DNA of 5,094 bases from Nitrososphaerales archaeon (GTDB lineage: Archaea; Thermoproteota; Nitrososphaeria; Nitrososphaerales; UBA57). This document shows, one piece after another, positions 1-5,094 of this stretch. The position numbers and the translations under genes were made by a program. The DNA is taken from assembly GCA_022449325.1 (NCBI GenBank), contig JAKUSK010000046.1, forward strand, positions 1 through 5,094, read 5' to 3'. The notes under the pieces are model-generated. The model was not told the DNA's origin and did not search any database. It worked only from the letters and a program-made list of their open reading frames with translations. Within the stretch, counting starts at the first letter, position 1, and every line of letters begins with the position of its first letter.

Positions 1-2
1 TT

Positions 3-338
3 CCAGAAGAATTTTTGAATCCTGCAGAGAGTACGATAATAGATATAGTACTAGGATCAATTGATCAAGATCAAGTTGATAATTTCGTACCAAATGCTAT
101 TTCAGTAACCCTAGGTGAGAATAATCGAGTGACTTGGATAAACATAGATGAAGTAATTCACACAGTAACTGCAGAAGTGGGTAGAGAATTTGAGAAAGTA
201 GCAGGAAATGCAAACTACTTAGATCCAGAAGGCGGAGAATTTACATTTGTATTTGTTGAACCAGGAGAATATACTTATTTCTGTGCACCACATCCTTGGA
301 TGAGAGGAACAGTAACAGTAGTAGAACCTGCAGCATAG
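3..338 (+). CDS. Blue-copper (amicyanin/plastocyanin-like cupredoxin) protein, 5' end outside window
   Basis: This is a small type 1 copper domain, expected to carry single electrons outside the cytoplasmic membrane. The frame is open to the left edge (PEEFLNPAES...), so the TTG at 15 is probably an internal leucine codon and the gene starts upstream, where a signal peptide or anchor would lie. Counting from that TTG as residue 1, the copper ligands are visible: His49 in DEVIHTVTA, and Cys90, His93 and Met96 in the loop FCAPHPWMRGTV. The Cys-x2-His-x2-Met spacing is that of amicyanin; plastocyanin has four residues before the Met. The rest fits a cupredoxin beta sandwich: PNAISVTLG and VTWIN strands, then GEFTFVFVEPGEYTYFC. 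The protein ends at TAG (336-338) soon after the last strand. In ammonia-oxidising archaea such copper proteins largely replace cytochromes c as electron carriers, which fits the host guess. The redox partner cannot be read from this fragment, which may be the last domain of a longer protein. Confidence 0.9.
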   Translation, partial: PEEFLNPAESTIIDIVLGSIDQDQVDNFVPNAISVTLGENNRVTWINIDEVIHTVTAEVGREFEKVAGNANYLDPEGGEFTFVFVEPGEYTYFCAPHPWMRGTVTVVEPAA

Positions 339-344
339 AAAAAA
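339..344 (-). terminator. T6 tract just after the DUF99 stop, possible archaeal terminator
   Basis: The minus strand reads TAATGATTTTTTCTATG across the end of the DUF99 gene, placing six T residues four to nine nt past the stop codon. Archaeal RNA polymerase commonly terminates on T-rich tracts without a hairpin, so this could end the minus-strand transcript before it runs far into the convergent copper gene. There is no stem-loop to support it, and T runs are common in DNA this AT-rich. Confidence 0.35.
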
Positions 345-347
345 TCA

Positions 348-911
348 TTACATTATTTTTGCACGTGCGAACAATTTAGCAAGTCTCAAAGGTTCAGGTA
401 TAGAACCTTGTAAAGTGAATTTATCTAGAATTTTTTTTGTATCAAATAAGGAAATGCCAGAAAATTGTATGTAAGCAGAATATTCAGTTTTAATATTAAC
501 TTTTTGAGATATGCCGTTTTTAGTATGAGTTTTCAGTTTATTTTTCCATGAATCAGGATATCTTTTCTTGAAATTGTTTTCAAGATTTTTCGGTGGTTTT
601 AGTGAGACAGATATAATTGGAAGATTAAATGATTGATTTAAAAAATCAAGATCTACCACATTATAACTACTCATAATAGAACCAAGAATAATTATGCAAT
701 TAATATCATCTCGAGCCATTTTATCGTACATTAAAGAAATACTTTCAGTAATGTCGTCACCTCCTACTGTAGATTCTCCATATATAGAACCATCAACAAC
801 TAGATCACTTCTCATAACTATAGAACATAATGTTGACTTTTTTGAATTAGGAAAATAACATTCTGCAATACCCATAGCACGAAGTGCGTTTTTTTCAATA
901 TGAATTTTCAT
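348..911 (-). CDS. UPF0215/DUF99 family protein (endonuclease V-related, putative endonuclease dU)
   Basis: This 187-residue protein starts at ATG (911-909) and ends at TAA. It has the hallmarks of the archaeal UPF0215/DUF99 family: VVDGSIYGESTVGGDDITES at residues 38-57, with Asp40 and the Asp52-Asp53 pair; a hydrophobic strand and turn, IIILGSIMSSYNVVDLDFL, near 73-91; LPIISVSLKPP near 97-107; and the C-terminal signature IPEPLRLAKLFARA at 171-184. Length matches the family. The fold is related to endonuclease V (RNase H-like), and from memory the family is now described as deoxyuridine-specific 'endonuclease dU'. If so, it would nick DNA at uracil; I have not verified that for this protein. 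It is the last gene of the minus-strand block, 14 nt after purB, without a visible Shine-Dalgarno site. The central SMSSYNVVD-like segment is somewhat diverged from the family's usual glycine-containing form, so activity is not assured. Confidence 0.85.
   Translation of the reverse strand: MKIHIEKNALRAMGIAECYFPNSKKSTLCSIVMRSDLVVDGSIYGESTVGGDDITESISLMYDKMARDDINCIIILGSIMSSYNVVDLDFLNQSFNLPIISVSLKPPKNLENNFKKRYPDSWKNKLKTHTKNGISQKVNIKTEYSAYIQFSGISLFDTKKILDKFTLQGSIPEPLRLAKLFARAKIM
354..360 (+). terminator. T-rich tract after the cupredoxin stop, possible terminator
   Basis: TATTTTT begins 15 nt after the copper gene's stop codon and lies inside the last codons of the convergent DUF99 gene. It is the first plus-strand T tract downstream and could end that transcript. 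The two tracts (339-344 on minus, 354-360 on plus) would form a compact two-way terminator. The evidence is position and composition only. Confidence 0.3.
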
Positions 912-925
912 AATGATTTAGGAAA

Positions 926-2362
926 TCAATATGTAGATTGTGAAGAAGATTTTGACTTAGTTTTATATTTTTTCAGAATCGAATTGAGATTTCTTTGGAG
1001 AAGTAACGATCGTTCTGGAGCAGTACCTACATAGTTCGAATAATTAAAGAGATTTTTTAAGTCCAAATCTAATTCAGACAAATATTTATTCTGTGAGATC
1101 AAGGTAAACAAAGGATTAGGTTTGCCAAGTTCAATTTCATCCCAAGCTTGTAAAGAGATTTTCCGAAATTCTTCATGAAGTGTCTGTCTATTTTTACCTT
1201 TTTTAGACAAATCCATCATTATAGGTTCAAGTAATGCAAAAGGTCCATAGATATCCAAATTCTTTTTTATGTTTATGTCAGATATTTCCATACCAGATAA
1301 TATTTCAGAATAAATCATAAGACATTCATCTAATGCAAGAAAACTTTCAGGAAGAAATAGTCGGCGATTTGCAGAATCGTCCAAAGTTCTTTCCAATATG
1401 CTATTAGATGCATTGGAACTAGCAACGTTCAAAAATGAGGAGACATAACGTGTCAGGGATGAAATTCTTTCAGTCATGATAGGATTACGTTTGAAGGGCA
1501 TGGCACTAGAACCAACTTGAAGTTTTTTTCTTGGTTCTTTGAATTCACCAAAAGGAGGAGATTGTAATATTCTAAAGTCTAAGGAGAATTTATGCAAACT
1601 TTGAGCTAAAGATGACAAGGCAGAAAGAACTAAGAAATCAACTTTACGAGGATATGTTTGAGAAGAAACTACAAATGCTTTAACGTCAAGATTTTTCATA
1701 ACGTCATTTTCAAAATTCCTAGTATTTTTACCCAATAAACGCTTATAGCTGGCGGATGTTCCTACAGCTCCTTTAATTCCCTTACCTAGAACAATATTAT
1801 CCAAAATAAACTCAATATTCTTAATATCTAATAACAAATCTTGAGCATAAAGTGAAAATCGATAGCCCAGAGTAGTAGGTTCGGCAGCCTGTATATGAGT
1901 CCAACCCATACAAACGGTTTTATGATGAGTCTTTATTTTTTTAGAAAGTGCATCTAAGCAAGCGACAATTTTTTCTAAAATCATTATTAGAGCTTCGCGA
2001 ATAACTAGAATATCGGCATTATCTACAATATCCATAGAAGTAGCACCAAGATGTATTTTACCACCGCCAACTTTAGCTTGATCAGCAAAAGTTTTGATTT
2101 CGGACATCAAATCATGTCTAATTTTTTTTTCAATTTCAAGTGAACGTTCAATATCAACATGCTTTACGGTAGAATATTTTCTGATATCGTTTAATTCAGC
2201 CTTAGATATCAATCCATGTTTGTATTGAGAAGAGGCAATTTCATACCATATTTTTCTCCATTTTGTACGTCTAGTTTTTTCAGAGAATATAGAACGCATT
2301 TCATCACTACCGTAACGCCATGAAAAGGGTGATTTATAATTATCAAATTCAGAACCAGTCAA
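926..2362 (-). CDS. purB: Adenylosuccinate lyase
   Basis: PurB removes fumarate twice in purine synthesis: SAICAR to AICAR in the IMP pathway, and adenylosuccinate to AMP. The 478-residue sequence carries the family motifs in order: SPFSWRYGSDEMRSIFSE at 11-28; HLGATSMDIVDN at 104-115; GWTHIQAAEPTTLGYR at 153-168 with the presumed general acid His156; GSSAMPFKRNPIMTERI at 284-300, the flexible catalytic loop whose Ser285 matches the fumarase-superfamily base; and TLDDSANRRLFLPESFL at 326-342. The N-terminal WR-x-IW segment, the SQTYPRKVD motif near 234-242 and the C-terminal YVGTAPE resemble the human ADSL type more than the short bacterial type. The start must be TTG (2362-2360): the frame upstream reads only four sense codons before the TGA that ends aspA, and the next ATG (Met22) would cut into the RYGSDEM motif. 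There are 12 nt between aspA's stop and this start, so co-transcription and translational coupling are likely. All catalytic motifs look intact. Confidence 0.95.
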   Translation of the reverse strand: MTGSEFDNYKSPFSWRYGSDEMRSIFSEKTRRTKWRKIWYEIASSQYKHGLISKAELNDIRKYSTVKHVDIERSLEIEKKIRHDLMSEIKTFADQAKVGGGKIHLGATSMDIVDNADILVIREALIMILEKIVACLDALSKKIKTHHKTVCMGWTHIQAAEPTTLGYRFSLYAQDLLLDIKNIEFILDNIVLGKGIKGAVGTSASYKRLLGKNTRNFENDVMKNLDVKAFVVSSQTYPRKVDFLVLSALSSLAQSLHKFSLDFRILQSPPFGEFKEPRKKLQVGSSAMPFKRNPIMTERISSLTRYVSSFLNVASSNASNSILERTLDDSANRRLFLPESFLALDECLMIYSEILSGMEISDINIKKNLDIYGPFALLEPIMMDLSKKGKNRQTLHEEFRKISLQAWDEIELGKPNPLFTLISQNKYLSELDLDLKNLFNYSNYVGTAPERSLLLQRNLNSILKKYKTKSKSSSQSTY

Positions 2363-2374
2363 ACTATACTCACA

Positions 2375-3799
2375 TCATTTATTGTCCTTATTGATTATAA
2401 ATCGTGGGTCAGTAGGTTGAGTTAAAGAATTGACGTTAAGAATTTTTTTTAATTGACTTTCAGTAAGAATTTCTTCCTTTAGAATTAGATCCAATATATT
2501 TGTATTAGAAGTTACAGACTTTTTAGCAATTTTTGAAGCGTTACTGTATCCAATGTATTTATTCAGTATTGTAGCAAGTCCAATACTTTCTTCGGCGTAT
2601 TTACGACAGATGAGTTCATTAGCAGTTATTCCATCAATACATAACTTTCTCAGTTGTTTGATTGAATTAGTAAGGATTTGGATAGAGAACAGTACATTAT
2701 AGGAAATCATAGGCATCATGACATTGAGTTCAAGTTGTCCTGCCTGAGTGGCATAAGCTACGCCAGAATCAGAACCAATAACATGAAAACAAACCATATT
2801 GACCATCTCAAGAATGGAGGGGTTGACTTTTCCAGGCATGATAGATGAACCTGGAGCAATTGCAGGAAGATTAATTTCCGACAGTCCAGTTCGTGGACCC
2901 GAGGATAGTAATCTTAGGTCATTAGAAATACGAGTAAGTTCGAGTGATAAATTTCTAAAACTAGAAGATAAAGAAGAGATGTCTTTTTGACTTTGCATAG
3001 ATTCTCTTAGGTCCATAGATTGTTTCAATGGAAGTTTTGTTTGAATAGAAAGTTCACGAACCATTAATTTAGAATAATTTGGATGAGTATTGATACCGGT
3101 GCCTGCCGCGCTTCCGCCAATTCCTAAGAAGTAAAGTTGTTTTTTACAATGTTGGATATCTTGAAGGCATTTGTTAATGGTAATTGAATAGGCTTTGAAT
3201 TCTTGTCCAAGTGTTATAGGAACTGCATCCTGTAAATGTGTACGAGCAGATTTCAGTATTTTATTAAATTGTTTTGATTTAGATTGAAATGAAGAAGACA
3301 ATAATTTTAACTCTTGTTCAAGTCGTGGAAGAGAAGATAAGACAGATAAACGAATTGCAGTAGGGAAAGTGTCATTAGTAGATTGAGACATATTTACATG
3401 GTCATTAGGATGTATTGGATCATAACTTCCAAGTTTACGACGGAATAATTGATTGGAACGATTTGCTATGACTTCATTGCAATTCATATTAAAAGACGTA
3501 CCAGCCCCCATTTGAAAAACATCAACTACAAATTGATCCCGAAATTTACCAGACAGAATCTCGTCTGAAGTTTTAATTATAGCAGAAGACAGTTTCTTAT
3601 CAAGTAGTTTGAGTTTTGTATTAGTTTTTGCGGCTGATTTTTTTATTATAATAAAGGAATCTAGAAATTCAGGGGCGTGTAGGACTCCGCTAATTGGAAA
3701 ATTCTCAATTGCGCGTTGTGTTTGAATCCCGTAATAAGCAGAACTTGGTACTTTCTTTTTACCGAGTGAATCAGATTCAGTCCTATATGCCGTAACCAC
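2375..3799 (-). CDS. aspA: Aspartate ammonia-lyase (aspartase), fumarase/aspartase superfamily
   Basis: Predicted reaction: L-aspartate to fumarate plus ammonia, reversible, in the cytoplasm. The length (474) and even the numbering match E. coli AspA and FumC closely. Aspartase marks are AYYGIQTQRAIENFPIS at 21-37; GAGTSFNMNCNEV at 98-110 with Thr101; HPNDHVNMSQSTND at 130-143 with Ser140, Thr141 and Asn142; RTHLQDAVPITLGQE at 186-200 with His188; the loop GSSIMPGKVNP at 317-327 with Ser318 as base and Lys324/Asn326 for substrate; and AGQLELNVM at 353-361. Fumarase C would show GTQSNMN, SQSSND and SGNFELNVF instead, so aspartase is favoured. One departure is Met362, where aspartases usually have Glu (NVMEP). 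Substrate preference therefore remains a prediction; a fumarase role is the main alternative. The start is GTG (3799-3797): the frame closes three codons upstream at TAA, and the nearby ATG at 3801 is out of frame. It heads the likely aspA-purB-DUF99 operon. Confidence 0.88.
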   Translation of the reverse strand: MVTAYRTESDSLGKKKVPSSAYYGIQTQRAIENFPISGVLHAPEFLDSFIIIKKSAAKTNTKLKLLDKKLSSAIIKTSDEILSGKFRDQFVVDVFQMGAGTSFNMNCNEVIANRSNQLFRRKLGSYDPIHPNDHVNMSQSTNDTFPTAIRLSVLSSLPRLEQELKLLSSSFQSKSKQFNKILKSARTHLQDAVPITLGQEFKAYSITINKCLQDIQHCKKQLYFLGIGGSAAGTGINTHPNYSKLMVRELSIQTKLPLKQSMDLRESMQSQKDISSLSSSFRNLSLELTRISNDLRLLSSGPRTGLSEINLPAIAPGSSIMPGKVNPSILEMVNMVCFHVIGSDSGVAYATQAGQLELNVMMPMISYNVLFSIQILTNSIKQLRKLCIDGITANELICRKYAEESIGLATILNKYIGYSNASKIAKKSVTSNTNILDLILKEEILTESQLKKILNVNSLTQPTDPRFIINKDNK

Positions 3800-3818
3800 A
3801 TGTAATTATGAAAGACAA

Positions 3819-3831
3819 ACATATTTTACTT
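3819..3831 (-). promoter_or_regulatory. Putative TATA box for the aspA-purB-DUF99 operon
   Basis: On the minus strand the 43-nt gap between the dUTPase stop and the aspA start contains AGTAAAATATG. Its AAAATAT core (3827-3821) is centred about 25 nt upstream of the GTG start at 3799. That is the usual TATA-to-start-site distance in archaea, so the transcript would begin at or next to the GTG and be leaderless, consistent with the absence of a Shine-Dalgarno site. Read-through from the dUTPase gene is also possible, as no strong T tract separates them. Confidence 0.5.
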
Positions 3832-3842
3832 TTAGGATGATT

Positions 3843-4196
3843 TCAATATCCTGTGGCTTCTCTTTGCCTATTAATTTGATTTTTCCTTTCATATTCGGAC
3901 AATATATCTTCAGGAGTTAGTCCTAATTCAAGGGAAGCCTGAACTATGAAATGCCATATATCAATTAGTTCTTCTTTTGCAAGGTCAAGGTCAAGGGGAG
4001 AAGGTTTTTTCCACCATTTCCAAGATGTTAGTCGCTGTAATTCAATAGTTTCATGAATTATAGCAGTACACAAAACAGAAATTCTTTCGTCTTGCTTTTC
4101 AGGATAGCGATCCAATTTTAGAAGAGAAGTATAGTCAGTTTGTAACTGAAATATTTTCTTTAATATATCTTCAGATTTGAGATTATTGTTAGTCAT
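3843..4196 (-). CDS. Dimeric-type dUTPase / MazG-like all-alpha NTP pyrophosphatase
   Basis: This short (117-residue) all-helical protein is expected to hydrolyse dUTP to dUMP and pyrophosphate, limiting uracil in DNA and supplying dUMP for thymidylate synthesis. Numbered from the ATG at 4196, it shows the metal-binding pair of motifs Glu49-x2-Glu52 (HETIE) and Glu76-x2-Asp79 (KEELIDIWHF), the KWWKK segment (60-64) of the dUTPase_2 family, and a C-terminal tail YERKNQINRQREATGY (102-117) of the Y-x2-KN-x2-N-x-RQ-x-x-GY kind. Those last two features point to dUTPase rather than generic MazG. The frame could be extended to a TTG at 4229, giving 128 residues, but I chose the ATG because the added residues (MILNYVLFNNN) look unlike the family and a TATA-like element sits about 26 nt upstream of the ATG. 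It is smaller than most members. Other (d)NTPs as substrates cannot be excluded. Confidence 0.8.
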   Translation of the reverse strand: MTNNNLKSEDILKKIFQLQTDYTSLLKLDRYPEKQDERISVLCTAIIHETIELQRLTSWKWWKKPSPLDLDLAKEELIDIWHFIVQASLELGLTPEDILSEYERKNQINRQREATGY

Positions 4197-4216
4197 ATTA
4201 TTATTAAACAAAACAT

Positions 4217-4230
4217 AATTTAATATCAAT
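4217..4230. promoter_or_regulatory. Putative shared (bidirectional) TATA element
   Basis: The only AT-rich core between the divergent genes, AATTTAATATCAAT, is centred near 4222. That is about 26 nt before the minus-strand ATG at 4196 and about 24 nt before the plus-strand ATG at 4246. It reads as a TATA-like box on both strands (TTTAATAT on plus, ATATTAAATT on minus). Both distances are typical for archaeal promoters with the transcript starting at the start codon. No separate second box is evident. The inference rests on spacing and composition in generally AT-rich DNA. Confidence 0.5.
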
Positions 4231-4245
4231 TACGTTAGTAATTTA

Positions 4246-4437
4246 ATGAATATTGAGAATATTAGTAATAATATATGGATAAAGGTAATATTATTTTTAT
4301 TTACAATGGTTTTCTTTATGGTTTGCGGTCTAATATTACTGAATTTCTATTTCAATACAACAAATCCTGTATTTTTCTTACTAGAAATTCCACTTTTATT
4401 ATTAATGCTAAATGTACTGAGAAAGATTGCTACATAA
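4246..4437 (+). CDS. Small two-helix membrane protein, function unknown
   Basis: I do not recognise this 63-residue protein. It starts at ATG after a short polar segment (MNIENISNN) and consists almost wholly of two hydrophobic stretches: about residues 10-36 (IWIKVILFLFTMVFF onward, to NFYF) and about 41-58 (PVFFLLEIPLLLLMLNVL). These are linked by a short NTTNP turn, and the protein ends in RKIAT. This predicts a helical hairpin with both ends on the same side; the basic residue near the C-terminus (Arg59-Lys60) suggests that side is the cytoplasm. There are no cysteines beyond Cys27 and no catalytic motif. It is divergent from the dUTPase gene, apparently sharing its promoter region, and its last 11 nt overlap the proposed start of the kinase gene, so the two may be co-transcribed. 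Hydrophobic codon runs can arise by chance in AT-rich DNA, but the start, spacing and promoter support a real gene. Confidence 0.6.
   Translation: MNIENISNNIWIKVILFLFTMVFFMVCGLILLNFYFNTTNPVFFLLEIPLLLLMLNVLRKIAT
4394..4406 (+). promoter_or_regulatory. Possible TATA box for the kinase gene
   Basis: TTTTATTATTAAT inside the membrane-protein gene is centred about 26 nt before the TTG at 4427. If used, it would give the kinase its own leaderless transcript. Such T/A strings are frequent here, so this is only a candidate; co-transcription with the upstream gene is equally plausible. Confidence 0.25.
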
Positions 4438-5094
4438 TAAATTACAAACAATATTTAGAGGAATTAAATCTACAACACTAGCAGATGTTTTTATAGATAG
4501 GATAGTTAAAGTCGGAGATTTAGATGAATTAGTAAAACAAACAAAATATAAAGCATCTGTAGGAGGAGGAAGTATTAGAGGAATAGAACAAAGAGAAATA
4601 ATAGGAGGTAATGCAACAAATATTGCATATTCTCTGGTTAAATTTGGAAGTGAAACACAATTATTTGTAATAGGAGATGAATTTGCAAAGAAAACATTAG
4701 AATTAAGATTTAAAGAATTTAACAATATAAAAATCGATGTAATAGAAGGAAAGCCGGGATTTACAATTGCGTTAGAAACTAATTTTGGGAATGAATCAAA
4801 TATAATGATAAGTGACGTTGGAGATATAGAAAAATTTGATGGAAAATTAATAATAGAAAAATATATCAGCGCATTAGAAGAGTCAGACATCGTAATAATA
4901 TCAAATTGGGCGTCAAATCTCAACGGAAATCAATTAGTAGATAATATTTTTAAAAAATCAGAGAACAGTATCAAATTACTAGATTTTGCAGATTTATCCT
5001 CTGCGACAGAGAGATTAGAAGAATTAATCAAGAATATAACAGACAACAATATAATAGATATTTTAAGTTTAAACGAAAATGAATGTCAAATATT
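4427..5094 (+). CDS. PfkB/ribokinase-family carbohydrate or nucleoside kinase, 3' end outside window
   Basis: The frame runs without a stop to the right edge, giving about 222 residues of a family usually 290-350 long. It reads ADVFIDRIVKVGD near residues 19-31, SVGGGSIRGI at 44-53, then GGNATNIAYSLVKFG at 60-74, the N-terminal PfkB signature that binds the sugar-type substrate. Later come PGFTIALETN, a beta strand SDIVIISNW, LLDFADLSS and LSLNENEC, matching the NE-x-E segment before the ATP site. The C-terminal DTxGAGD signature with the catalytic Asp would lie past the window. The family phosphorylates sugars or nucleosides with ATP or ADP; the substrate cannot be named from this part. The start is uncertain. 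The frame opens after a TGA at 4418-4420 and has no ATG before the conserved region, so TTG at 4427 is the best choice, overlapping the membrane-protein gene by 11 nt. There is no evident Shine-Dalgarno site. Confidence 0.85.
   Translation, partial: MLHNKLQTIFRGIKSTTLADVFIDRIVKVGDLDELVKQTKYKASVGGGSIRGIEQREIIGGNATNIAYSLVKFGSETQLFVIGDEFAKKTLELRFKEFNNIKIDVIEGKPGFTIALETNFGNESNIMISDVGDIEKFDGKLIIEKYISALEESDIVIISNWASNLNGNQLVDNIFKKSENSIKLLDFADLSSATERLEELIKNITDNNIIDILSLNENECQI

Noticed and set aside
15..17. TTG at 15 as the true start of the copper gene
   Set aside because: The frame continues to the left edge with sensible residues (PEEF), and no promoter can be assessed in 14 nt; exported copper proteins normally have an N-terminal signal, which is missing here.
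429..438. T8 run as a terminator or slippage site
   Set aside because: It lies within the DUF99 coding region as a lysine/asparagine codon string on the other strand and is unremarkable in this base composition.
912..945. Internal promoter for the DUF99 gene
   Set aside because: A weak ACATATTG element on the minus strand lies slightly too close to the ATG, and the 14-nt gap to purB makes co-transcription the simpler reading.
2799..2990. Plus-strand ORF of 63 residues
   Set aside because: It is antisense to the conserved catalytic-loop region of aspA and has no recognisable motif or promoter.
2375..3799. Class II fumarase (fumC) as the primary call
   Set aside because: GAGTSFNMN, HVNMSQSTND, AYYG and AGQLELNVM follow the aspartase pattern; fumarase remains only as an alternative because of the changed residue 362.
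4197..4229. Upstream extension of the dUTPase gene to TTG at 4229
   Set aside because: The extra 11 residues are unlike the family and would place the start inside the proposed TATA element; the ATG at 4196 is better spaced.
4275..4481. Plus-strand ORF of 68 residues in another frame
   Set aside because: It overlaps the membrane-protein gene and the kinase start in a third frame. The protein is polar and nondescript, and no TATA element is better placed for it than for the ATG at 4246.
4408..4923. Minus-strand ORF of 171 residues
   Set aside because: It lies wholly antisense to the PfkB kinase, whose GGNATNIAYSLVKFG signature and intact frame are convincing. The translation is low-complexity (Ser, Leu, Ile, Pro, Asn) and matches no family I know.

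Overview
The window is AT-rich (by eye about two thirds A+T) and looks like the genome of an ammonia-oxidising archaeon of the Nitrosopumilus type (Thaumarchaeota/Nitrososphaeria). The reasons are a blue-copper (cupredoxin) protein, a UPF0215/DUF99 protein of a largely archaeal family, tightly packed genes without clear Shine-Dalgarno sites, several TTG/GTG starts, and AT-rich TATA-like elements about 25 nt upstream of start codons, as expected for leaderless archaeal transcripts. The assignment is an inference; there is no rRNA or other marker here.

Layout: (1) At the left edge, on +, is the C-terminal part of an amicyanin-like cupredoxin, cut off by the window. (2) Meeting it tail to tail, with 9 nt between the stops, is a block of four minus-strand genes. 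Read in transcription order these are a small dUTPase-type all-alpha NTP pyrophosphatase (about 4196 to 3843), an aspartate ammonia-lyase (3799 to 2375), an adenylosuccinate lyase (2362 to 926) and the DUF99 protein (911 to 348). The last three are 12 and 14 nt apart and form a likely operon. (3) Diverging from the dUTPase gene are two plus-strand genes: a 63-residue two-helix membrane protein and, overlapping its end, a PfkB/ribokinase-family sugar or nucleoside kinase that runs off the right edge.

Function: the minus-strand block has a nucleotide-metabolism flavour. The dUTPase keeps uracil out of DNA. PurB carries out two fumarate-releasing steps of purine synthesis. AspA interconverts aspartate with fumarate plus ammonia, and so connects with PurB through fumarate (and through aspartate, the nitrogen donor for PurB's substrates). 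DUF99 proteins are related to endonuclease V, and as I recall the family has been renamed endonuclease dU, which would put two uracil-in-DNA functions at opposite ends of the block.

No mobile element, CRISPR array, tRNA or rRNA was seen, and there is no gene-free stretch over 300 bases. Most of the window reads as a compact, ordinary archaeal core region. The more interesting points are the shared promoter at 4217-4230, the run of non-ATG starts, and the two related lyases set head to tail in the same reading frame with a single stop codon between them.
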